Source: Acidisoma sp. PAMC 29798 (GTDB lineage Bacteria; Pseudomonadota; Alphaproteobacteria; Acetobacterales; Acetobacteraceae). Taken from it: 64,000 bases of DNA. The position numbers and the translations under genes are program-made. The notes under the pieces are model-generated. The model ran no database searches. It worked only from the letters and a program-made list of their open reading frames with translations, and was not told where the DNA came from. Every line of letters begins with the position of its first letter. Positions within the stretch are counted from its first letter, which is position 1. The DNA lies in NCBI RefSeq assembly GCF_030252425.1, contig NZ_CP126994.1, positions 62,001 to 126,000 on the forward strand. The letters run 5' to 3'. This document shows, piece after piece, positions 1 to 7,818 of the stretch.

Positions 1-843
1 GGCCTGGTTGCGGCTGAGATTGGTTCGCTGGCACAGTTCGCGCACCATTTCCCGCACCGCTTGCTTTGCGGCGTCATCGAGATCTTCGTCGATGCCGATA
101 GAAATGAGATGCGTGGGGCTTTCTGCGAAGGGACCTGTGAGGGAGAGATCCTTGCGCACTGTGAGGCGGAAGGTGCCGGTCAATCCGGTTTCCAGTGCCG
201 TGACACTTACTTCGCCATCACCCTGCATGCCGTGGCCGTCACCGACCGAGAATAGGGCGCCGTCATTGAACACCGGCAGATAGAGCGTCGTGCCGGCGAT
301 CAGCGCCTTGTTGTCCATGTTGCCGCCGAAGGCGCGGGGAATGACGGTGCTCTGCCGGCCCCAAGCGGGTGGCGGCGCCACGGCCATGATGCCGAAAAAG
401 GGCTCCAGCGGAAGCGCCATGCCCCAGGGCAGATGGGCCATGTTCGTGCTCGCATCGATATCGATGATGATGCGCTCGTAATCGGTGAATTCGTCGGGCA
501 GCGTACCGAGCAGGGGCAGCACGGCGCAGAATCCCCAATCCTGGTTTGGCTTGATGTCGAGAATGTCGATTTGCAAGACGTCGCCAACCTCGGCACCGCG
601 TATATAAACCGGACCGTTCACCGGATGAGGGCCGGGCCCACGCACTGCCGTATCGAGCAGCAGGCGATGATCGGCGCGGACGCGTGTGCCATCGGCCGGC
701 AGGTCCGGAAAATCACCGGCCGGCAGGGTATCGACGGAGACTGTGTCACCGGAGTCGATTGTCAGGACGGCAGGCCGGGTGGCATCGAAGAAGCCCCAGG
801 CTATGGTGTCGATCGTTGTCGGCAGATGGTGATGCTGAGCCAT
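1..843 (-). CDS. Acetamidase/formamidase family protein (partial, C-terminus beyond window)
   Basis: The minus-strand reading frame is open from an ATG at 841-843 to the window edge (281 codons). It starts MAQHHHLPTTIDTIAWGFFD and reads through blocks typical of the FmdA/AmdA family, including a TIDSGDTVSVDT segment, NGPVYIRGAEVGDVLQIDI, and a later GDGHGMQGDGEVSVTALET block. The family hydrolyses formamide or short-chain amides to the acid and ammonia in the cytoplasm. The gene lies 31 bp downstream of a cyanase gene on the same strand and is probably co-transcribed with it, which points to ammonia recovery from small nitrogen compounds. Formamide and acetamide cannot be told apart from sequence. 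The C-terminus is not visible. Confidence 0.85.
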   Translation of the reverse strand, partial: MAQHHHLPTTIDTIAWGFFDATRPAVLTIDSGDTVSVDTLPAGDFPDLPADGTRVRADHRLLLDTAVRGPGPHPVNGPVYIRGAEVGDVLQIDILDIKPNQDWGFCAVLPLLGTLPDEFTDYERIIIDIDASTNMAHLPWGMALPLEPFFGIMAVAPPPAWGRQSTVIPRAFGGNMDNKALIAGTTLYLPVFNDGALFSVGDGHGMQGDGEVSVTALETGLTGTFRLTVRKDLSLTGPFAESPTHLISIGIDEDLDDAAKQAVREMVRELCQRTNLSRNQA

Positions 844-874
844 GGTCGTTTCCTCGTGTTCGGATCGAAAGACG

Positions 875-1357
875 TTACTCTTCCTTTATCCCATTCTCCG
901 GCACGCCTTGCTCATTGCCATAGTATTTATAGGGCAGGAACTTGCCGGACATCGTCATTTGAACACGGTCGCCCTTGGCGTTCGGCAGACGCTCGATGTT
1001 AAGATCGAAGTCGATCGCGGACATGATGCCGTCGCCGAACTCCTCCTCGATCAGGGCCTTCCAAGCTGGCCCATTGACCATCACCATTTCATAGAATCGG
1101 TAGAGCAAGGGATCGGTCGGCGGCATCGGCATGCCGCGCATCGGCACCTCGGTCAGCATGCGCTGCTCGATGACCGACAATCCGAACAGCGTGCCGGCTG
1201 TCTCGGCCAGGGCTTTCGGCAGGCGCATCTGCCCGAGCAAGGCGCCGACGACCAGGACCGGCGACAGACCGCCGATTTGCTCGGTGATGTATGTCCAGGT
1301 CCAGTCGCGCTCACGCTTAATGTCGAGGAGCTTTTCGGTGAGGTTTTCCCGTTTCAT
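875..1357 (-). CDS. cynS: Cyanase (cyanate hydratase)
   Basis: This 160-residue protein has the usual cyanase length and order: an N-terminal helical region resembling a HTH fold (about residues 5-70), then the C-terminal catalytic domain with LYRFYEMV and FGDGIMSAIDF. The three residues known to be catalytic in E. coli cyanase (Arg96, Glu99, Ser122) correspond to Arg87, Glu90 and Ser113, all with the same offset of nine. The enzyme converts cyanate and bicarbonate to ammonia and CO2. The usual carbonic anhydrase partner (cynT) and transporter (cynX) are not adjacent; a formamidase-type gene follows instead. A perfect inverted repeat lies just upstream (1376-1390). Confidence 0.95.
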   Translation of the reverse strand: MKRENLTEKLLDIKRERDWTWTYITEQIGGLSPVLVVGALLGQMRLPKALAETAGTLFGLSVIEQRMLTEVPMRGMPMPPTDPLLYRFYEMVMVNGPAWKALIEEEFGDGIMSAIDFDLNIERLPNAKGDRVQMTMSGKFLPYKYYGNEQGVPENGIKEE

Positions 1358-1375
1358 GGCGATCTCCTGCTTCGT

Positions 1376-1390
1376 GGTCCATGATGGACC
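1376..1390. promoter_or_regulatory. Inverted repeat upstream of cyanase (possible operator)
   Basis: GGTCCA-TGA-TGGACC is a perfect 6-bp-arm inverted repeat, 19-33 bp upstream of the cynS start codon. A second repeat, TGACC-GTCA-GGTCA, lies at 1415-1428. Both sit where a repressor or activator of the cynS-amidase operon could bind. No regulator gene is adjacent, so the assignment is positional only. Confidence 0.35.
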
Positions 1391-1466
1391 GGCTTGAAGC
1401 GGGGGGAAAGCGCATGACCGTCAGGTCACGGGGGCGGGCGTGTCACCGACACGGACAATCGCCCCC

Positions 1467-1542
1467 TGGCTCCCGGAGTAGGACTCGAACCTACGACCGA
1501 GCGATTAACAGTCGCTTGCTCTACCAACTGAGCTATCCGGGA
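1467..1542 (-). tRNA. tRNA-Asn (GTT)
   Basis: Read on the minus strand, the 76 nt form a complete cloverleaf. The acceptor arms are TCCCGGA and TCCGGGA, the discriminator is G and the CCA is encoded. The D-arm reads TAGCTCAGTTGGTAGAGCA, the anticodon loop CTGTTAA gives anticodon GTT, and the T-arm contains GGTTCGAGTCC. The anticodon and overall similarity to standard bacterial tRNA-Asn make the identity clear. Confidence 0.97.
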
Positions 1543-1650
1543 CCATTGGGCGGCGCACCCTATAGCCGAGGCCGTTCAGGCACGCAACGCCAGCCGGGCG
1601 CCATGCCGCCTTCTCGTCGGGCGGCAGCCATGCTAACTCTCCGCCCGCGT

Positions 1651-1734
1651 GCGAGAGTGGCGGAACGGTAGACGCAGTCGACTCAAAATCGACCGGCGCA
1701 AGTCATGGGGGTTCGAATCCCCCCTCTCGCACCA
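1651..1734 (+). tRNA. tRNA-Leu (CAA)
   Basis: This 84-nt tRNA has acceptor arms GCGAGAG and CTCTCGC, discriminator A and encoded CCA. The D-arm contains GGCGGAACGGTAGACGC, typical of tRNA-Leu. The anticodon stem GTCGA/TCGAC closes the loop CTCAAAA, giving anticodon CAA. The long variable arm before GGTTCGAATCC is the class II feature expected for leucine tRNAs. Confidence 0.96.
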
Positions 1735-1850
1735 ATTCCAGCAAGGCCACGCGGCCCAATTCGGCCTTCCCGCGGCCGCTTGCATCTTTTGCATGGCGCC
1801 GTTCATCATAAATCAAGCATGGAACGCGCCTTCAAGGCCCAGGGATCACG

Positions 1851-2927
1851 ATGCAACTCTTCAAATGCCAGAACTGCGGGCAATTGCTCTATTTCGAAAA
1901 TACGCGATGCGAGACCTGCGGCGCCCCCCTGGGCTATGAGCCCTTCGGCGCCACGCTCACCGCATTGCGGGACAATGGGGACACCTGGCTGCCCATGGCA
2001 GGCGCTGAGCAGCCCTATCGCTTCTGTGCCAATGCCAAATACGATGTCTGCAATTGGCTGATCCCGGCCGAAAGTCCCGACCAATTCTGCACGGCCTGCC
2101 GGCATAACCGCACCATCCCCGATTTGTCGGACAGGGAGCATCGTCTCGCTTGGCGCAAGCTCGAATACGCCAAACACCGGCTGTTCTATCAGCTTCTCAA
2201 GCTCCGTCTGCCGACCCCCACCAATGCCGAACTGCCCGGCCACGGGCTGGTGTTCGACTTTCTGGAACAGCCGCCGCAGGCCGGCGCCGCCAAGGTCATG
2301 ACCGGGCATGACGATGGGGTCATTACCCTCAACCTCCAGGAAGCCGATGACGTGGCGCGCGAGCGGCTGCGGGCCCAGATGCATGAGCCCTACCGCACCT
2401 TGCTGGGTCATTTTCGGCACGAAATCGGCCATTTCTACTGGGACATTCTGGTGCGGGACGGCGGCAAGCTAGATCAATGCCGCGTCGTCTTCGGCGATGA
2501 CTCGGAGGATTATAACGGGGCCCTACAGCGCCATTATCGGGACGGCGCGCCAGCCAACTGGCAGGGCAACTTCATCTCTCAATACGCGACGACCCATCCC
2601 TGGGAAGATTTCGCGGAAACCTGGGCCCATTACCTGCATATCATCGACACGTTAGAGACGGCGGCGGCCTTCCGGCTGGGGGTCCATCCCACCAATGCAG
2701 AGGAGCCGGCGCTGCATGCCGACATCACCCTCAACGCATACGGGGAAGGCAAGGTAGAGGGGCTGATCGACGCCTGGCTGCCTCTGACCTTTGCGGTGAA
2801 CAGCCTGAACCGCAGCATGGGCATCGGCGACCTTTATCCCTTTATCCTGAGCGAGGCGGTGATCCGCAAAATGGGCTTCATCCACGACCTGGTGCATGAC
2901 ACGCTGCCGGATGATCGCGCCGCCTAA
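1851..2927 (+). CDS. Zinc-ribbon putative zinc-binding metallopeptidase
   Basis: The 358-residue protein opens with two CxxC pairs (C6/C9 and C20/C23), forming a zinc ribbon. More paired cysteines follow around residues 59-83 (C59, C67, C80, C83). A zincin-like HEIGH motif lies at residues 190-194, with a downstream WEDFAETWAHYLH block whose Glu could be a third zinc ligand. This arrangement matches the family annotated as putative zinc-binding metallo-peptidase (Peptidase_Mx type), for which I know of no firmly established substrate. There is no signal peptide, so it is probably cytoplasmic. The gene appears monocistronic, downstream of tRNA-Leu. The truncated galE directly behind it is in the same frame after the TAA. 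Confidence 0.8.
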   Translation: MQLFKCQNCGQLLYFENTRCETCGAPLGYEPFGATLTALRDNGDTWLPMAGAEQPYRFCANAKYDVCNWLIPAESPDQFCTACRHNRTIPDLSDREHRLAWRKLEYAKHRLFYQLLKLRLPTPTNAELPGHGLVFDFLEQPPQAGAAKVMTGHDDGVITLNLQEADDVARERLRAQMHEPYRTLLGHFRHEIGHFYWDILVRDGGKLDQCRVVFGDDSEDYNGALQRHYRDGAPANWQGNFISQYATTHPWEDFAETWAHYLHIIDTLETAAAFRLGVHPTNAEEPALHADITLNAYGEGKVEGLIDAWLPLTFAVNSLNRSMGIGDLYPFILSEAVIRKMGFIHDLVHDTLPDDRAA

Positions 2928-3464
2928 GGCGAAATTCACGGACTTCGAAGTGCCGGCCTCCGCTATTTCAATGCTGCCGGCTGCGATACGGCGGGAAGGC
3001 TCGGCGAGGATCACGACCCGCAGACGCATTTGATTCCACTGACGATCGACGCGGCGCTGGGGCGGCGACCGCCACTCAGCATATTTGGATCGGAGTATGA
3101 AACGCCAGACGGCACCTGCATTCGCGACTATGTTCATGTCACGGATTTGGCGGATGCCCATGTGCGGGTCATCGACCAGCTCGACCATCGCAGCGTACGG
3201 TACAATCTCGGGACGGGCCGTGGCTATTCCGTGATGGAAATCATCGAATCCGTCGGCCGGATCGCCGGGCGGCCGGTCCCCACCATTATGTCCGCAGGCC
3301 GGCTCGGCGATCCGGCGATACTGATCGCGGGCGCGGACCGGCTTCGCGCGGACACCGGTTGGGCGCCGAACTTCACGGATCGCGATGCTATCGTGGAAAG
3401 TGCCTTCCGCTGGCGCGAAAGCCACCCGCACGGCTATGGCGACACAATGCTGGTTCCTGGCTGA
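2928..3464 (+). pseudogene. 5'-truncated UDP-glucose 4-epimerase remnant (galE)
   Basis: Immediately after the TAA of the metallopeptidase gene, the same frame reads HGLRSAGLRYFNAAGCD. It continues through LIPLTIDAALGRRPPLSIFG, GTCIRDYVHVTDLADAHV, YNLGTGRGYSVMEII and a normal C-terminal end. These are the C-terminal blocks of GalE-type short-chain dehydrogenases (roughly the last 175 of about 330 residues). The N-terminal NAD-binding Gly motif and the catalytic Ser/Tyr/Lys region are absent. A TTG at 3030 could in principle start a 144-residue product, but it would have no active site. The abrupt start of homology suggests a deletion fused it to the neighbouring gene. Confidence 0.8.
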
Positions 3465-3702
3465 AACAGCCACAGTGGGCGGCGGCGATCCTTAGGCGCT
3501 TTATCTTAGGAGGCCTGCCTTTACCCATGCCGCAACGTGCGTAGCTCAAAGGAACGCTGCGGTTAGGGAGGATCGCCTTGTGTTGGGCCGCCCTGCCCAA
3601 ACTGGAGGAATGGCCTCTCCCGTGAGTTCCGGCAAAATGTCGTCGTGCGGCGCGTTCAGCAAGCGTCCGCTACGAATATCATCTATACGTCCTATCGCTT
3701 TG

Positions 3703-3960
3703 TTAACGGCGGTAGGAACCGGCCTCGATCGAACCGAGATCGGCGCGGCTGAAACCAAGCTCGCTCAACTCACGGTCTGAAAACATAGACAGTTCGCGTG
3801 CGACCTGACGGCGCTCAAGCCGCTCGGCCCGGCCGGCGGCAAAGGCATCGCGCCGGTGATTGATGGCGCGCAGGAAGACGGTGAAGCCGAGGAAATCGAT
3901 CGCCGCTGCGGGTGCGGTGCGGTCGGCCTGAATCTCGGGGTAGTCCGCGAAAGACACCAT
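3703..3960 (-). CDS. DUF1127 domain small protein
   Basis: This 85-residue basic protein carries a C-terminal DUF1127-like stretch, RQVARELSMFSDRELSELGF followed by SRADLGSIEAG (about residues 51-81). The family is common in alphaproteobacteria as small arginine-rich proteins, some implicated in RNA or phosphate/carbon regulation, but there is no basis here for a specific role. It is transcribed alone from the minus strand. The 238 bp between it and the galE remnant holds nothing else I recognise. Confidence 0.75.
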   Translation of the reverse strand: MVSFADYPEIQADRTAPAAAIDFLGFTVFLRAINHRRDAFAAGRAERLERRQVARELSMFSDRELSELGFSRADLGSIEAGSYRR

Positions 3961-4160
3961 GATAAGTGCTCCTCTGGGTTATGCTGCGGCGCACCATAGC
4001 AATGAACCTTGAGAGAGTCTACGAAATAGCGACACGTATTCGCTGTAACGAAGTGTTCATCTTTGCTGGATTTTCTGCAGGAAACCGGGCTTGCGCGGCA
4101 AGGCGGAGCGATTAGCTTGGCCGCTATGCGCAAAAAGCCAGCGCATTATGGGGGATTGTC

Positions 4161-4397
4161 ATGGCGACCGACGCGGCAAACGGATCAGCTGACATCGACG
4201 CTTATCTCGCGATGGCCCGCGCGCACGGGGAAACCGCGGACACGCGCGACTGGGTCGGTGACCTTGAAGACATCGCCCGCGTCGCCTGGCGGCTCATGAC
4301 GGAGGACCAGAAGGCGGCCTTCCGCCTGGACCCCGAAATTCTGGCTCTGGCCGAAGCCACGGCAGATTTTGCCGATGAGCAAAACGCGGATTTTTGA
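4161..4397 (+). CDS. Small acidic hypothetical protein
   Basis: This 78-residue acidic protein, rich in Ala, Asp and Glu, has an ATG preceded by GGGGAT at a plausible ribosome-binding distance. Predicted content is mostly helical (for example DWVGDLEDIARVAWRLMTED). I see no signal peptide, membrane segment or known motif. Its amino-acid composition is reasonable for a real gene and no better frame overlaps it, but it could still be spurious. Confidence 0.5.
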   Translation: MATDAANGSADIDAYLAMARAHGETADTRDWVGDLEDIARVAWRLMTEDQKAAFRLDPEILALAEATADFADEQNADF

Positions 4398-4501
4398 ATG
4401 CCGCGAAAGTGATGGGAGAGCCCTGCTCCACGCAGAGCGACATGCCCCTGACAAGCATGGACCAAGAACCTACATAGGCTCCATCAACTATGAGGACCTT
4501 C

Positions 4502-4696
4502 ATGATGACGAAAGCATTTCAGCCGAATACTGCAGTGATCCGCTCGGCATTCGCGGCAGTCTTACTGGGCGTTGCCGTACTCAGCCTGTCGGCATGCAAT
4601 ACCGTCAACGGTGCGGGCAAGGACCTGTCGAACGCCGGCACCGCGACGGGCAGTGCGGTGAGCAATACGGCGACCGACGTTCAGCAGAAACTCTAA
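4502..4696 (+). CDS. Entericidin A/B family lipoprotein
   Basis: The 64-residue product has a hydrophobic signal segment (SAFAAVLLGVAVLSLSAC) ending in an LSAC lipobox. It is followed by NTVNGAGKDLSNAGTATG, the hallmark of EcnA/EcnB-type small lipoproteins. These are envelope toxin/antidote or stress lipoproteins. I prefer the ATG at 4502 because GAGGACC lies just upstream. An in-frame ATG at 4490 would add four residues. A strong hairpin terminator follows within 20 bp, so the gene is monocistronic. Confidence 0.85.
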   Translation: MMTKAFQPNTAVIRSAFAAVLLGVAVLSLSACNTVNGAGKDLSNAGTATGSAVSNTATDVQQKL

Positions 4697-4713
4697 GTCT
4701 GAACGACTGGAAA

Positions 4714-4747
4714 AGCGGTCCCGGGGCAACCCGGGGCCGCTTTTTTT
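4714..4747 (+). terminator. Rho-independent terminator after entericidin gene
   Basis: AGCGG-T-CCCGGG, a short GCAA loop, and CCCGGG-G-CCGCT are followed by seven T residues: a GC-rich stem with a U-tract. On the other strand the stem ends in CCGCTTTTCC, so it may also terminate the convergent ABC exporter transcript that ends at 4746. Confidence 0.85.
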
Positions 4748-6518
4748 ATGGCATCAGTCCCTGGGTGCGCACGAGCCGGGCATAGATGCCGTCCTGCGCC
4801 AAAAGCTCGGCATGCGTGCCGCTTTCCATGGCGCGGCCATCCGCCATCACCACCACCAGATCGGCGTCGCGCACGGTCGAGAGGCGATGGGCAACGATGA
4901 CGGTGGTGCGGCCTGTCCGGAGCCGGGACAGCGCGGATTGAACGGCGGCCTCACTCTCCGCGTCCAGCGCACTGGTCGCCTCGTCCAGCAAGAGAATGCG
5001 GGGATCGCGCAGGAAGGCGCGGGCGAGTGCGACCCTCTGGCGCTGACCGCCGGACAAGCGACCGCCGCTATGCCCGACTTGCGTGTCTTCCCCGTCCGGC
5101 AGGGCGCCGATAAAGCCCGCCGCCGCCGCAGCTTCCGCCGCCGCCGCAATGTCGGCCGCCGTAGAGTCAGGGCGGCCCATGCGGATATTGGCGGCGACTG
5201 TATCGTCAAACAGCAGGGAATCCTGCCCGACATAGGCAATGGCGTCCCGCAGGCTGGCAAGGCTGACCTGACGGATATCGACGCCGTCGACTTCGATGGC
5301 GCCGCGCAAGACTTCGTATAGGCGCGGAATCAGCGCCAGCGCCGTGGATTTGCCGCCGCCGGAGGCGCCGACCAAGGCGATCGTCTGTCCAGGTCGGGCT
5401 TCGAAGGACAGGCCCTGAAGTCCGGGTCGTCCATCGGGATAGTTGAAGGCGACGTCCTTGAAGCACAGCGCGCCTGGGCCGGGCGGCAGGGTGCCGACGC
5501 CCGGCTTGTCGATGATGCCAGGGGGCTCGTCGATCACGGCGAAGGACCGCGCGAGGCCGGCCAAGCCTTCCTGCACCGCTGCATTGAGAGAGCCGAGGGC
5601 GCGCAGCGGCCGTGAGGCGAGCATCAGCGCTGCGACGAAGCCCGAGAAATTGCCGAGCGTGGCGGCACCCGCTGCCGCGCGCCAACCGGCGAAGCCGATG
5701 ACCAGGGCGACCGTCACGCCGCCCAGCACTTCCAGCACGGGATCGACCCGCGCGCGCGACCGCACCATGCGGAGCAGCGCCCGATACAGCTGGGCGAAAA
5801 CCGCCTCGGCCCGACGGCGCTCTGCCTCCTCCAGCCGATAGGCGCGAATGGTGCGGCTTTGGGAGAAGCTCTCGTTGAGCATCATCGCCGTTTCGCCCAT
5901 GCGTTCCTGCATGCTGCCGGAGGCGCGGCGGACGCGTTTGCCGATGCGCTGCATGGGCACGGCTGCGAGCGGATACAGCGCCAGCGCCAGCAGGCTGAGC
6001 AGCCAATCCATATAGACCATGGAGCAGACGAGGCCGACCACTGTCATGGCATCCGATACGCCATTGACGGCGCGTGTCAGTGCCTCCCGGATCGTCGCCG
6101 CATCGGTCGTGAAGCGGGCAGCGAGCTGGGCCGGCGCCTCCCGCTCCATGCGTTCGAGGTCGGAATCCATCAAATGGCCGAACATGCGGATTTGCAAATC
6201 GCGGATGACGACCAGGACCAGGTTCTGCGTCGCAACCGACTGACCGTATTGCACCGCCGCCTTGAAGCCGGTGACGATCAGAACCTGGATCGGGATCTGA
6301 TAGAGGATGCGCCGGTCCTTGCGCACGAACATGTCGAAGGCCTGGTCGATGACCGCCGGGTAGAGGGCGGTGGTGCCGGCCACCAGCAGAGTCAGGATAC
6401 CCACGACGATCAGCCGACCCTTATAGTCGCGCAAATGCTCGCGCCACAGGCGGGAGACCAGGGCGCGCGTCGATTCGTCCGTCGGGATGGGAGCTCTCAT
6501 CACGGGCGCGTGTATCAA
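4746..6518 (-). CDS. MsbA-like ABC exporter (fused permease and ATPase)
   Basis: This 590-residue half-transporter has an N-terminal membrane domain with about six hydrophobic segments (first near residues 37-57) and a C-terminal ATPase domain. The ATPase carries Walker [10 protein letters not shown], signature [14 protein letters not shown], Walker [13 protein letters not shown] and a switch histidine in IVAHRLSTV. The architecture is that of MsbA-type lipid A flippases. Its position beside LPS heptose genes supports an envelope role, though general multidrug or lipid export cannot be excluded. The start overlaps the stop of the upstream cca gene by 4 bp, so the two are translationally coupled. 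An internal ATG at 6497 is an alternative start. Confidence 0.85.
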   Translation of the reverse strand: MIHAPVMRAPIPTDESTRALVSRLWREHLRDYKGRLIVVGILTLLVAGTTALYPAVIDQAFDMFVRKDRRILYQIPIQVLIVTGFKAAVQYGQSVATQNLVLVVIRDLQIRMFGHLMDSDLERMEREAPAQLAARFTTDAATIREALTRAVNGVSDAMTVVGLVCSMVYMDWLLSLLALALYPLAAVPMQRIGKRVRRASGSMQERMGETAMMLNESFSQSRTIRAYRLEEAERRRAEAVFAQLYRALLRMVRSRARVDPVLEVLGGVTVALVIGFAGWRAAAGAATLGNFSGFVAALMLASRPLRALGSLNAAVQEGLAGLARSFAVIDEPPGIIDKPGVGTLPPGPGALCFKDVAFNYPDGRPGLQGLSFEARPGQTIALVGASGGGKSTALALIPRLYEVLRGAIEVDGVDIRQVSLASLRDAIAYVGQDSLLFDDTVAANIRMGRPDSTAADIAAAAEAAAAAGFIGALPDGEDTQVGHSGGRLSGGQRQRVALARAFLRDPRILLLDEATSALDAESEAAVQSALSRLRTGRTTVIVAHRLSTVRDADLVVVMADGRAMESGTHAELLAQDGIYARLVRTQGLMP

Positions 6519-7708
6519 GAAGATGGTCGGCCGACCACCCTCGCCAGTTCCGTGCGGCAGGCGTCCGCGTCATCGGGGCAGCCCTGTGCCAGCCACCACT
6601 CCCGCACGATGCGCAAAGCCTCACCGATAGCAGGTCCGGGCGGCAGGCCGAGGGACAGGGCATCGGCCCCTTTCAGGGGAAAGATCGGCGCCTCGATCGC
6701 GGCGAGATGGTCGCGAAACAGCGGCCCGCCCACGACCGGCTCATGCCGCAGGAAGGATCGGCCCGTGAGCAGGTCCTCCGGGATATCGGCCAAGGCGCGG
6801 CGCAGCGTCACCCCATCCGCGTCCGGCGCCGGCAAAGGGCCGTCCAGCAGGGCGAGGAGCCGTTCCCGCTCGGCGTTCGACAGCTTCAGCCGCGCCGCCG
6901 TCTCGGCCGCCACGCCGCGACCGGGCAGCAGGGCCGCTAGCCGCAAGACCGGTTCCGCCGGCGCCTTCGCGGCGACAAGCCGATCAATGGTGGCGAGCGT
7001 CTCGTCACTCCCCGGCAGCAGGACGGGCAGCACAGCGAGATCGGACATCAGGCCCAGGATCGGCGCGGGGTCCGGCACGGCAAGGATTTTAGACAGTTCC
7101 GACCACAGCCTCTCGGCGGACAGACCGATGAGTTTCGGTGCTCCATCGCTCAGGGCGCGCGCCGTTTTCACATCCGGCAGACGCCGGGCATAGCGCGCCT
7201 GGAACCGGAAGAAGCGGAGGATGCGCAAATAGTCCTCGGCGATCCGCGCGGCCGCCTCGCCGACAAAGCGCAGCCGGCCTTCCGCCAGATCCGTGCAGCC
7301 GCCGAAATAGTCGTGCAGGGTGCCGTCGGCGGCCATGGACATGGCGTTGATCGTGAAGTCGCGCCGTGCGGCGTCCGCCGTCCAGTCATCGGTAAAGGCG
7401 ACCACGGCATGGCGACCATCGGTTTCGACATCACGACGCAGCGTGGTGACTTCGATCGTCGCGCCGTGCAGGGCGGCGGTGATCGTACCATGGGCGATGC
7501 CGGTCGGGATGGCCCGGATGCCGGCGGCGCCGAGGGCCGCCGTCACCTCATTCGGTGTCAGAGGCGTGGCGATATCCACATCCCGCACGGGCAGTCCGGC
7601 GAGCAGATCGCGCACCGCACCGCCGACGATGCGGGCTTCGCCCAGGGCCGCCAGAACGTCTTGGACGCCGGGCAGCACGAGCACGGATGAGGGATCGAGA
7701 CGCTCCAT
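6515..7708 (-). CDS. cca: CCA tRNA nucleotidyltransferase / poly(A) polymerase family
   Basis: The 397-residue protein has the class II nucleotidyltransferase core: GGAVRDLL at about residues 29-36, metal-binding Asp pair DVD at 43-45, and the RRDFTINAM motif at 115-123. A flexible-loop region and helical tRNA-binding neck and body follow. It completes or repairs the 3' CCA end of tRNAs. The visible motifs do not exclude a poly(A) polymerase. It is first in a two-gene operon with the ABC exporter and diverges from hldE across an 110-bp gap that must hold both promoters. Confidence 0.88.
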   Translation of the reverse strand: MERLDPSSVLVLPGVQDVLAALGEARIVGGAVRDLLAGLPVRDVDIATPLTPNEVTAALGAAGIRAIPTGIAHGTITAALHGATIEVTTLRRDVETDGRHAVVAFTDDWTADAARRDFTINAMSMAADGTLHDYFGGCTDLAEGRLRFVGEAAARIAEDYLRILRFFRFQARYARRLPDVKTARALSDGAPKLIGLSAERLWSELSKILAVPDPAPILGLMSDLAVLPVLLPGSDETLATIDRLVAAKAPAEPVLRLAALLPGRGVAAETAARLKLSNAERERLLALLDGPLPAPDADGVTLRRALADIPEDLLTGRSFLRHEPVVGGPLFRDHLAAIEAPIFPLKGADALSLGLPPGPAIGEALRIVREWWLAQGCPDDADACRTELARVVGRPSS

Positions 7709-7818
7709 GCCGAAGGCCTAACGAAGAACCCGTCGCTTGGCCATTTCTGCCCCGCCGATTAATCCTTTACTGACGGGTTTGGTCGATAGAGGTGGCCTTT
7801 CCCTCGGAGCGCGTCCTG

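Noticed and set aside
5859-7193. 444-codon open frame on the plus strand opposite the ABC exporter and cca
   Set aside because: No domain pattern, low-complexity Arg/Ser/Ala composition, and it spans the boundary of two well-supported genes.
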